NCBI GenBank assembly: GCA_025359585.1
Contig: JANYFX010000266.1
Span: forward strand, 1 to 5,757
DNA from: Rhizobacter sp.
Lineage (GTDB): Bacteria > Pseudomonadota > Gammaproteobacteria > Burkholderiales > Burkholderiaceae_C
Direction of reading: 5' to 3'
Length of the DNA stretch: 5,757 bases
Below are positions 1 through 5,757 of the stretch, one piece after another; the first letter of the stretch is position 1; each line of letters begins with the position of its first letter. The position numbers were made by a program, and so were the translations under genes. Under the pieces are notes generated by a model. It saw only the letters and a program-made list of their open reading frames with translations, was not told the DNA's origin and searched no databases.

Positions 1-1232
1 CCGTCGAGTTCGGCAAGCAGTACCGCACGCTCGGCCTGGACATGTCGGCCGAGAAAGTCGCTGCCTACCAGCGTTTCGTCGACCCTACCGGTGAAGTCAG
101 CGGCGACGAGTTGCGCGCCGCCAAACAACTGAGCTGCGGTACCGATCCGAGCGCGCTCGCTCAGGCCGATTTCATCGTCGTGGCAGTGCCCACGCCGGTG
201 GACGATGCCCACCGCCCCGACTTCACGCCGCTGGTGAAAAGCTCGGAGTCGGTCGGCAAGCACATCAAGCGCGGCGCGACCGTGGTGTACGAATCCACGG
301 TCTACCCGGGTGCCACCGAAGAGGTCTGCATACCGATCATCGAGCGGCTTTCGGGCCTGAAATGGAAGCAGGACTTCTTCGTCGGCTACAGCCCCGAGCG
401 CATCAACCCGGGCGACAAGGAACGCACGGTCACGAAGATCAAGAAGGTCGTTGCCGGCGACACGCCCGAGACGCTGGCACTGGTCGAGAAGATGTATGGC
501 TCGATCATCACGGCCGGTGTCTACCCGGCCAGCAGCATCATGGTGGCCGAGGCCGCCAAGGTGATCGAAAACACCCAGCGCGACCTGAACATCGCGCTGA
601 TGAACGAGTTGGCGATCATCTTCCACAAGATCGGCATCGACACCACCGAAGTGCTCGAAGCCGCCGGCAGCAAGTGGAACTTCCTGCCGTTCCGGCCGGG
701 CCTGGTCGGCGGCCATTGCATCGGCGTCGACCCGTACTACCTGACGCACAAGGCCGAGATGCTCGGCCACCATCCGCAGGTGATCCTGGCCGGCCGGCGC
801 ATCAACGACAGCATGGGCAAGTACATCGCCGAGCAGACCATCAAGGAGATGATCGCGAACAACCTGCCGGTGAAGGGCGCCGACATCATCGTGCTCGGCC
901 TGACCTTCAAGGAAAACTGCCCCGACCTGCGAAACAGCAAGGTGATCGACGTGATCCGCGAGCTGCAGAGTTATGGTGCCAACGTGCACGTGCACGACCC
1001 GCTCGCCGCATCCGCCGAAGCCGAGCACGAGTACGGCGTCACGCTCAAGAGCTTGAAAGACATGCCCAGGGCGCAGGCCATCGTCGCTGCCGTGGCGCAC
1101 CGCGAGTACAAGGACCTGCCCATGAACGAAGTGGCCGCCATGGCGGTGCCCGGTGCCGTGTTCGTCGACGTGAAAGCGAGCTTCGACGCCAGCGCCGTCA
1201 GCGCCGCCGGCCTGCGCCTGTGGCGTCTTTGA
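1..1232 (+). CDS. tviB: UDP-N-acetyl-D-hexosamine 6-dehydrogenase, TviB/WbpO/WbpA type (5' partial)
   Basis: Cytoplasmic NAD-dependent oxidation of C6 of UDP-GlcNAc or UDP-GalNAc to the uronic acid, a precursor step for acidic surface polysaccharides. The reading frame is open from base 3 to the left edge and reads VEFGKQYRTLGLDMSAEKV, typical of this family right after its N-terminal GxGYVGLP nucleotide-binding loop. The ATG at 42 is therefore internal and the true start lies upstream; about 15-20 residues seem to be missing (409 codons seen, family usually about 425). Counting from base 3: ESTVYPGATEE at 97-107, SPER with E132, K186 followed by ENT at 189-191, catalytic C239 in GGHCIGVDPYY with D243, then the C-terminal UDP-binding domain with GLTFKENCPDLRNSK. 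These match the known Glu, Lys, Cys and Asp catalytic set of UDP-sugar dehydrogenases. The stop is 4 bases before the epimerase start, so the two are almost certainly co-transcribed. GlcNAc versus GalNAc specificity cannot be read from the sequence; WbpO or WbpA are alternative names. Confidence 0.93.
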   Translation, partial: VEFGKQYRTLGLDMSAEKVAAYQRFVDPTGEVSGDELRAAKQLSCGTDPSALAQADFIVVAVPTPVDDAHRPDFTPLVKSSESVGKHIKRGATVVYESTVYPGATEEVCIPIIERLSGLKWKQDFFVGYSPERINPGDKERTVTKIKKVVAGDTPETLALVEKMYGSIITAGVYPASSIMVAEAAKVIENTQRDLNIALMNELAIIFHKIGIDTTEVLEAAGSKWNFLPFRPGLVGGHCIGVDPYYLTHKAEMLGHHPQVILAGRRINDSMGKYIAEQTIKEMIANNLPVKGADIIVLGLTFKENCPDLRNSKVIDVIRELQSYGANVHVHDPLAASAEAEHEYGVTLKSLKDMPRAQAIVAAVAHREYKDLPMNEVAAMAVPGAVFVDVKASFDASAVSAAGLRLWRL

Positions 1233-1236
1233 GCCG

Positions 1237-2280
1237 ATGACCGCCTTCACCGATCTGCAACAGCGGCTGCGCAGCGAGCGCCACACCTGGCTCGTGACCG
1301 GTGTGGCCGGCTTCATCGGCTCGAACCTTCTCGAAGCCCTGCTCAAGCTCGACCAGCAGGTGGTGGGCCTGGACAACTTTGCCACCGGCCACCAGCGCAA
1401 CCTCGATGAAGTGCGCTCCCTCGTTTCGGCCGATCAGTGGGCGCGCTTCCGCTTCGTACAAGGCGACATTCGCGAGCCCGGCGACTGCAAGACGGCGTGC
1501 CACGGCGTGGACTATGTGCTGCACCAGGCAGCGCTCGGCAGCGTGCCGCGCTCGCTGGCCGACCCGGTGCTCACCAACAGCGCCAACATCACCGGTTTTC
1601 TGAACATGATCGTGGCCGCGCGCGACGCTGGCGCGCGACGTTTCGTGTACGCGGCTTCGAGCTCCACTTACGGGGATCACCCGGCCTTGCCGAAGGTCGA
1701 AGACACCATCGGCCGGCCACTCTCACCCTACGCCGTCACCAAGCTGGTCAACGAGCTCTATGCCGATGTGTTCGCGCGCAACTACGGTTTCGACTCCATC
1801 GGCCTGCGTTACTTCAACGTCTTCGGCCCCCGCCAGGATCCCGAAGGGGCCTATGCCGCCGTGATCCCGAAGTGGATCGCCTCGATGTTGCGCAACGAGC
1901 CCGTGTTCATCAACGGCGACGGCGAAACGAGCCGCGATTTCTGCTTCATCGACAACGTGGTTCAGGCCAACCTGCTGGCGGCGCTGGCGAGCAACACCGA
2001 TGCCGTCAACCAGATCTACAACGTCGCTGTCGGTGACCGCACTTCGCTGAACGAACTCTACGAGATGCTGCGCTCGAGCCTGGTCCAGCGCTGCGCGTAC
2101 CTGCGGGACGCCGTGCCCGTCAGGCGCGACTTCCGCCAAGGCGACGTGCGGCATTCGCTGGCCGACATCGGCAAGGCCCGGCAGCGGCTGGGATACGCGC
2201 CGGCCTACCGCGCCGAGGAAGGTCTGGCACTCTCGATGGCGTGGTACATCGCCAACCTGGGCCTGGACGCTTCGCCCTGA
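1237..2280 (+). CDS. tviC: NAD-dependent UDP-N-acetylhexosamine(uronate) C4-epimerase, WbpP/TviC family
   Basis: Extended short-chain dehydrogenase of 347 residues, the usual length of WbpP/TviC. It interconverts the gluco and galacto forms of UDP-GlcNAc (WbpP) or UDP-GlcNAcA (TviC). Visible motifs: Rossmann loop G22-V-A-G25-F-I-G28, acidic D46 for the NAD ribose in GLDNFATGHQ, the family-typical HQAALGSVPRS stretch, the catalytic Ser cluster S141-S143 in YAASSSTYGDHPALPK, and the Y165-x-x-x-K169 pair in SPYAVTK. GLRYFNVFGPRQDP, INGDGETSRDFCFIDN and YNVAVGDRTSLNEL follow, all close to WbpP as I remember it. The ATG at 1237 is chosen because it gives the right distance to the Rossmann loop. 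Only 4 bases separate it from the dehydrogenase stop and there is no good Shine-Dalgarno, so translational coupling is likely. Pairing with a TviB-type dehydrogenase points to UDP-GalNAcA as the product; the order of the two steps (oxidise or epimerise first) is not decidable here. wbpP is an equally fair symbol. Confidence 0.92.
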   Translation: MTAFTDLQQRLRSERHTWLVTGVAGFIGSNLLEALLKLDQQVVGLDNFATGHQRNLDEVRSLVSADQWARFRFVQGDIREPGDCKTACHGVDYVLHQAALGSVPRSLADPVLTNSANITGFLNMIVAARDAGARRFVYAASSSTYGDHPALPKVEDTIGRPLSPYAVTKLVNELYADVFARNYGFDSIGLRYFNVFGPRQDPEGAYAAVIPKWIASMLRNEPVFINGDGETSRDFCFIDNVVQANLLAALASNTDAVNQIYNVAVGDRTSLNELYEMLRSSLVQRCAYLRDAVPVRRDFRQGDVRHSLADIGKARQRLGYAPAYRAEEGLALSMAWYIANLGLDASP

Positions 2281-2281
2281 A

Positions 2282-2316
2282 GCCCCGGGGCCTTCCGCGG
2301 GCCGATGCCGCGGGGC
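2282..2316 (+). terminator. GC-rich inverted repeat after the epimerase gene (weak terminator candidate)
   Basis: GCCCCG at 2282-2287 pairs perfectly with CGGGGC at 2311-2316. Inside, GGCC 2289-2292 can pair with GGCC 2300-2303; alternatively CCGCGG 2295-2300 pairs with CCGCGG 2308-2313 across a 7-base loop. It begins two bases after the epimerase stop codon, a common place for a 3' hairpin. There is no T-run downstream (the next bases are gtggataatcg), so it is not a standard intrinsic terminator. It may only protect a transcript end, act with Rho, or be a by-product of high GC content. Confidence 0.3.
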
Positions 2317-2319
2317 GTG

Positions 2320-2325
2320 GATAAT
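2320..2325 (+). promoter_or_regulatory. Possible sigma-70 -10 element upstream of manC
   Basis: GATAAT matches the TATAAT consensus at five of six positions, stands out in a GC-rich gap and is directly preceded by TG (one base short of the extended -10 spacing). No recognisable -35 hexamer lies 16-18 bases upstream; that region is the GC-rich inverted repeat. If real, transcription would start near 2332 and leave a leader of about 145 bases before manC, giving manC and the export gene their own transcript. Confidence 0.3.
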
Positions 2326-2479
2326 CGACGCCCACGGCAGTTGAACCGAACCGGCTTGCTGCTTCGAAGCTGCGGGCTCGTACCGCATCGAAACATCGCG
2401 TGAGTTCGGCGCTGTGGCTCGTGGCGCCAACACCCGCCCGACAGCGGCGCACTGAATTCAGCACCTTACTCACCCCAGC

Positions 2480-3916
2480 ATGGCAATTCAGATTCAACCC
2501 GTGATCATGGCCGGCGGCTCCGGCACCCGGTTGTGGCCACTTTCGCGGGCGCAATTCCCCAAGCAGTTCCTGGTGCTGTCGGGCACGACCAGCCTGTTCC
2601 AGCAGGCCGCCATGCGCTTGCAGGCCCTGGCCACAACCGACATCGGCGTCGCCCAACCGATCGTGGTCGGCAACGACGAACACCGCTTTCTGGTGCTCGA
2701 ACAACTGCGCGAGATCAAGCTGGCCGGTGCTTCGCTGCTGCTGGAGCCGGTGGGGCGCAACACGGCGCCCGCCATGACCCTGGCGGCCCTTCAAGCGCTC
2801 GAAGGTGGCAACGACCCGGTGCTGGTGGTGTCGCCAGCGGACCAGACCGTGACCGATGCGCCCGCGTTCTCGAAGGCCCTGCAGCAAGCCGTGCGGCGCG
2901 CCGCCGAGGGGTCGGTGCTGATCCTGGGTGTTGCGCCTTTGTCGCCGGAAACCGGCTTCGGATACATCCGCACCAGCGAAGCCAGCGGCGGCATGGCGGT
3001 GTCCCAGTTCGTCGAGAAACCCGACCTCGCTACCGCGCAGGCCTACGTGGCCGCCGGCAACTACTTCTGGAACAGCGGCATCTTCGTGCTCAAGGCCTCG
3101 GTCTGGCTTGAAGCGCTCGAACAGTTCCGACCCGACATCCTGCTGGCCACGCGCAAGGCCTGGGCGGTGCGCCAGACCGACGCCAGCTTCGTTCGCCCCG
3201 GCCGCGCCGAGTTCGAAGCCGTGCCGAGCGAATCGGTCGACTACGCGGTGATGGAAAAGTGCCCCGGCAGCTCGGTGGCGATCGGCATGGAGGCGCTCGA
3301 CGCCGGCTGGTCCGACCTGGGTGCATGGGACGCCGTCTGGCAGGTCAGCGACAAAGACGCCGACGGCAACGGCAGCGTCGGTGACGTGCTCATGCACGAC
3401 AGCCGCAACACGCTCGTGCATGCAGCGAGCCGCTTGGTCAGCGTGGTCGGGCTCGACAACGTGGTCGTCGTGGAAACCGCGGACGCGGTTCTAGTGATCG
3501 ACCGCGGCCGCAGCCAGGACGTGAAGAAGATCGTCGGCTCGCTGGAGGCCCAGGGCCGCACCGAACAGAACCTGCACCGCCAGGTGAACCGCCCCTGGGG
3601 CTGGTACGACAGCATCGACGCCGGCGCGCGCTTTCAGGTCAAGCGCATCATGGTCAAGCCCGGCGCATCCTTGAGCCTGCAGATGCACCACCACCGCGCC
3701 GAACACTGGATCGTGGTCTCGGGCACGGCCGAAGTGACCAAGGGCGACAAGGTCATCATGCTGACCGAAAATCAGAGCACCTATATTCCGCTCGGCACGA
3801 CCCACCGCCTCTCGAACCCCGGCAAGGTGCCGCTCGAGATCATCGAAGTGCAGTCGGGCTCCTACCTGGGTGAAGACGACATCGTGCGCTTCGAAGACAC
3901 GTACGGAAGAAAATGA
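2480..3916 (+). CDS. manC: Bifunctional mannose-1-phosphate guanylyltransferase / mannose-6-phosphate isomerase
   Basis: Cytoplasmic enzyme that makes GDP-mannose from mannose-1-phosphate and GTP; the C-terminal type II isomerase domain interconverts fructose-6-phosphate and mannose-6-phosphate. At 478 residues it has the full length of the AlgA/CpsB/ManC family. The N-terminal nucleotidyltransferase domain (about 6-350) shows the signature MAGGSGTRLWPLSRAQFPKQ from residue 10 (with R17 and K28), FVEKP at 177-181, NYFWNSGIF at 194-202, ESVDYAVMEK at 251-260 and WSDLGAW from 277. The cupin isomerase domain starts around RPWGWYD (371-377) and contains the metal-site motif QMHHHRAEHW (401-410, with H403, H405, E408, H409) and THRL with H442. 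Both activities look intact. The ATG at 2480 puts the signature at the expected distance from the N terminus, although no Shine-Dalgarno is visible in the preceding bases (caccttactcaccccagc). A 199-base gap separates it from the epimerase; the next start codons overlap or closely follow its stop. GDP-mannose may be used directly or feed GDP-fucose or GDP-rhamnose made elsewhere. Confidence 0.96.
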   Translation: MAIQIQPVIMAGGSGTRLWPLSRAQFPKQFLVLSGTTSLFQQAAMRLQALATTDIGVAQPIVVGNDEHRFLVLEQLREIKLAGASLLLEPVGRNTAPAMTLAALQALEGGNDPVLVVSPADQTVTDAPAFSKALQQAVRRAAEGSVLILGVAPLSPETGFGYIRTSEASGGMAVSQFVEKPDLATAQAYVAAGNYFWNSGIFVLKASVWLEALEQFRPDILLATRKAWAVRQTDASFVRPGRAEFEAVPSESVDYAVMEKCPGSSVAIGMEALDAGWSDLGAWDAVWQVSDKDADGNGSVGDVLMHDSRNTLVHAASRLVSVVGLDNVVVVETADAVLVIDRGRSQDVKKIVGSLEAQGRTEQNLHRQVNRPWGWYDSIDAGARFQVKRIMVKPGASLSLQMHHHRAEHWIVVSGTAEVTKGDKVIMLTENQSTYIPLGTTHRLSNPGKVPLEIIEVQSGSYLGEDDIVRFEDTYGRK

Positions 3917-3966
3917 CGCGGCACAAGCCCAGCAGCGTCGAACTCAAGGCTCACGACCCTTCATGA
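3913..3966 (+). CDS. Possible 17-codon coupling minicistron between manC and the export gene
   Basis: The short frame MTRHKPSSVELKAHDPS starts with an ATG whose last two bases lie in the manC stop (ATGA at 3913-3916) and ends with a TGA that overlaps the start of the export gene (ATGA at 3963-3966). It is preceded by GGAAG at 3905-3909, a moderate Shine-Dalgarno with slightly short spacing. The peptide has no recognisable motif. The geometry suggests it could carry terminating ribosomes from manC onto the export start, which itself has only a weak, distant AAGG (3946-3949). Chance occurrence is possible in so short a frame; no expression evidence can be had from the sequence alone. Confidence 0.3.
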   Translation: MTRHKPSSVELKAHDPS

Positions 3967-5757
3967 CACCCACCCGTTTCAGTCCCCCGCATCTTGTGCT
4001 GTCGCTGTGCCTCTCGCTGGGTGCGATGGCCTCTTCGATGGCCGCCGAAGACACGCCGAACGGCGGCAACTCGTTCAGCACCCCGAGCTATCCGTCCGGG
4101 CTGGCTCCGAAAGCCGGAACCCAGGCGCCAGCAGGAACCCAGGGCGAGGCCGCCGTCCCGCGCTCGTTGCAGAACCTGAACGCCGCCGATCAGGCTGCAC
4201 GCCAAGGCACGCCAGGCGCCAACGCGCTCGACGCACCGCCGCGCCGCGCCGACCTGCCGCCGCCGAAGCCCGGCGAATTCCAGAAGTTCGTCGAAGCCGC
4301 CACCGGGCGCCTGCTGCCTTTGTTCGGCAACAGCTTCTTCACCGAAAACGCCGACTCGTTTTCGCCGGTCGACAACGTGCCGGTTTCGGCCGACTACACG
4401 GTCGGCCCGGGCGACGAGATCATGCTGCGCGCGTGGGGCTCGATCGACGTCGACTACCGAACCAAGGTCGACCGCAACGGCCTGCTGAGCCTGCCCAAGA
4501 TCGGCAGCTTTAACGTGGCGGGTGTCAAAGCCTCGGAGCTTGAAAAACACCTGCGCGCGCAGATCGGCCGGCTCTACAACAACTTCAACCTGAGCGTCTC
4601 GCTCGGCCAATTGCGCGGCGTGAAAGTGTTCGTCGTCGGCCCCGCGCGCCGGCCCGGCGTGTTCACACTCGCGAGCCAGTCGACCATGTTGTCGGCCATC
4701 GTGTTGGCCGGCGGCCCGGCGGCCAACGGGTCGATGCGCAAGGTGCTGCTGCGCCGCGATGGCCGCGTGGTGTCGGAGCTCGACATCTACGAGTTTCTGG
4801 TTCAGGGCGACAAGTCGAAAGACATCCAGCTCGCGGCCGGTGACGTGGTCGTGTTCCAGGCCGCAGGCGCGCGCGTGGCGCTCAACGGTGCGCTCGACAC
4901 CCCGGCGATCTACGAACTCAAGGCGCCTCAGGAGCCGGTTCGCGAAGTGCTGCGCTACGCGGGTGGCACCCCGCTGCTGGCCAACCCGAACCGGGCCCAG
5001 CTCGAACGCATCGACGCCGAGCAGCCCAAGGCCGCACGTTTTGTCGAGACCTTCAAGCTCGACGGCAACGGCCTGCAAAAGCCGCTGCGCGATGGCGATG
5101 TGCTCACCCTGCTGGCGATCTCGCCGCAGTTCGCCAACGCGGTCACGCTGCGCGGCCATGTGGCCCAGCCGCTGCGTTACCCATTCACGCCAGGCATGCA
5201 CATTCGCGACCTGATCCCCGACCGCGACGCGCTGATCTCGCCCGACTTCTATCGGCGCAAGAACCTGCTCGTGCAGGTGCTGGAAGAGGACGAAGACCTG
5301 CGCGGCGATGCGGGCACTGGCCCGGCCATGGCGGGCGGTACCAACCCACAAACGTCAGTGAATCAGAACGACACGGCGGTCAACAACACCGCCTTGTCCC
5401 GCAGCCGCGCCGAACGGGTGCGCCGCAAAGAAGACCGTGTCGTGGTCGAGGCTTCCAAGAAGGCACCGACTGCGCTCTTCGACGCACTCAACTGGGACTA
5501 CGCCGTGATCGAGCGGCTCAACCCACAAGACCTCAGCACCCGGGTGATCCCGTTCAACCTGGGCAAGGCGGTGCTGCAAGGCGACGACGCCAGCAACATC
5601 GAACTGATGAGCGGCGACGTGGTCACCGTCTACAGCCAGAAAGATATCCGCGTCCCGGTCGCCCGGCAAACGCGTCTGGTTTCGCTCGAGGGCGAAATCA
5701 ACGCTCCAGGCGTGTACCAACTGCAGCCGGGCGAAACCCTGCGCGGCCTGATTCAGC
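3963..5757 (+). CDS. Polysaccharide export protein with Poly_export and multiple SLBB domains, Wza/GumB-related (3' partial)
   Basis: The frame stays open from the ATG at 3963 to the window end (598 full codons, stop not reached). Residues 1-28 look like a Sec signal peptide: R5, hydrophobic LVLSLCLSLGAMA and a likely cut near SSMA/AED. C16 is preceded by LSL, a poor lipobox, so unlike Wza it is probably not a lipoprotein. A Pro/Ala-rich linker follows (about 29-105). The Poly_export domain begins near ADYTVGPGDEIMLRAWG (Y145) and runs to about 219. SLBB-type units start near V220 (VKVFVVGPARRPGVFTL), V305 (VALNGALDTPAIYEL), V394 (VTLRGHVAQPLRYPF) and V573 (VSLEGEINAPGVYQL, cut by the window edge). 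Between the third and fourth lies a polar low-complexity segment (about 447-500) with an acidic then an Arg-rich part, followed by ALFDALNWDYAVIERLN and IPFNLGKAVLQGDD. The protein should act in the periplasm and outer membrane as the exit channel or its periplasmic part. No in-frame start exists between manC and 3963, and later ATGs (residues 22, 26) would remove the signal peptide. Confidence 0.9.
   Translation, partial: MTPTRFSPPHLVLSLCLSLGAMASSMAAEDTPNGGNSFSTPSYPSGLAPKAGTQAPAGTQGEAAVPRSLQNLNAADQAARQGTPGANALDAPPRRADLPPPKPGEFQKFVEAATGRLLPLFGNSFFTENADSFSPVDNVPVSADYTVGPGDEIMLRAWGSIDVDYRTKVDRNGLLSLPKIGSFNVAGVKASELEKHLRAQIGRLYNNFNLSVSLGQLRGVKVFVVGPARRPGVFTLASQSTMLSAIVLAGGPAANGSMRKVLLRRDGRVVSELDIYEFLVQGDKSKDIQLAAGDVVVFQAAGARVALNGALDTPAIYELKAPQEPVREVLRYAGGTPLLANPNRAQLERIDAEQPKAARFVETFKLDGNGLQKPLRDGDVLTLLAISPQFANAVTLRGHVAQPLRYPFTPGMHIRDLIPDRDALISPDFYRRKNLLVQVLEEDEDLRGDAGTGPAMAGGTNPQTSVNQNDTAVNNTALSRSRAERVRRKEDRVVVEASKKAPTALFDALNWDYAVIERLNPQDLSTRVIPFNLGKAVLQGDDASNIELMSGDVVTVYSQKDIRVPVARQTRLVSLEGEINAPGVYQLQPGETLRGLIQ
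4113..4148 (+). repeat. Two-copy 18-base imperfect tandem repeat in the export gene linker
   Basis: Two adjacent 18-base units (4113-4130 and 4131-4148) share the exact core GGAACCCAGG (4116-4125 and 4134-4143) and encode AGTQAP then AGTQGE at residues 51-62. The period is a multiple of three, so the frame is kept. It sits in the Pro/Ala-rich linker after the signal peptide, a region free to vary in length. Confidence 0.55.

Larger units (their letters stand above)
2281..2479. other. Intergenic leader of manC
   Basis: This 199-base gap is the only long non-coding stretch. It holds a GC-rich inverted repeat right after the epimerase stop, a GATAAT element, the perfect 10-base palindrome GCTTCGAAGC at 2361-2370 inside a longer imperfect inverted repeat (about 2353-2378, with G.T pairs and one T/T mismatch), and the complementary pairs GGCGC (2408-2412)/GCGCC (2424-2428) and CGCTGT (2410-2415)/ACAGCG (2441-2446). 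The last two share bases on their left arms, so only one could form at a time. I see no convincing small gene or riboswitch. The region could be a 5' untranslated leader of about 145 bases if the GATAAT element is a promoter. Confidence 0.6.

Noticed and set aside
42..1232. ATG at 42 as the true start of the dehydrogenase
   Set aside because: The same frame is open to the left edge and encodes family-typical sequence (VEFGKQYRTLGLD) before this Met, so the gene begins outside the window.
1198..1680. 160-codon antisense frame over the dehydrogenase/epimerase junction, and a 236-codon one at 1723-2433
   Set aside because: Shadow frames opposite conserved SDR motifs, with no motif or start signal of their own.
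2282..2316. A confident intrinsic terminator after the epimerase
   Set aside because: The hairpin is strong but has no downstream T-tract, so it is reported only at low confidence.
2305..2403. 32-codon + strand frame in the manC leader (starts MPRGVDNRRPRQ)
   Set aside because: No Shine-Dalgarno, Arg-rich composition as expected from random GC-rich DNA, and it overlaps the putative hairpin and promoter element.
2120..3421. 433-codon antisense reading frame spanning the end of the epimerase, the gap and most of manC
   Set aside because: Same antisense GC-rich effect; it covers two well-supported enzymes and has no recognisable domain of its own.
3951..5351. 466-codon antisense reading frame opposite the export gene
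   Set aside because: Its His/Arg/Ala/Val-rich composition is that of the complement of a GC-rich gene; no motif is recognisable, and the opposite strand carries clear Poly_export and SLBB motifs.
1..5757. A wholly new system, mobile element, CRISPR array or RNA gene
   Set aside because: All long stretches are explained by known polysaccharide biosynthesis and export families; no transposase, regular spaced repeats or tRNA/rRNA-like sequence was seen.

Overview
The window is a GC-rich, densely coding stretch of a surface-polysaccharide (capsule or exopolysaccharide) biosynthesis and export locus, with every supported gene on the + strand. Base composition, strong G/C preference at third codon positions and the sequence style of the proteins (an SLBB export protein with a 'SPDFYRRKNLLVQ' stretch and a TviB/WbpP-type pair) suggest a betaproteobacterium of the order Burkholderiales, probably near Comamonadaceae. 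That placement is inference from protein style, not from a marker gene.

Layout. (1) Positions 1-1232 hold a UDP-N-acetylhexosamine 6-dehydrogenase (TviB/WbpO/WbpA type) that enters from the left edge and lacks only its first residues. (2) Four bases later, 1237-2280 encodes the partner NAD-dependent UDP-HexNAc/UDP-HexNAcA C4-epimerase (WbpP/TviC type). (3) A 199-base gap (2281-2479) carries a GC-rich inverted repeat just after the epimerase stop, a GATAAT promoter-like element and small palindromes; it is the only substantial non-coding stretch. (4) 2480-3916 is a full-length bifunctional mannose-1-phosphate guanylyltransferase/mannose-6-phosphate isomerase (ManC/AlgA type). (5) A possible 17-codon minicistron (3913-3966) links manC to the next gene through ATGA overlaps at both ends. 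(6) From 3963 to the right edge runs the first ~598 codons of a long periplasmic/outer-membrane polysaccharide export protein (Poly_export plus several SLBB-type units).

How it fits together. The dehydrogenase and epimerase would make a UDP-N-acetylhexosaminuronic acid, most likely UDP-GalNAcA, from UDP-GlcNAc in the cytoplasm. ManC would make GDP-mannose from mannose-1-phosphate and supply the sugar phosphate via its isomerase domain. The export protein would form or gate the outer-membrane exit of a Wzx/Wzy-type or synthase-type secretion route. No glycosyltransferase, flippase, polymerase or chain-length regulator lies inside the window, so the polymer structure cannot be read from it.

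I see no mobile element, RNA gene or CRISPR array, and no evidence for a wholly new system. The points most worth a second look are the double ATGA junction before the export gene, the manC leader, and the unusual architecture of the export protein.
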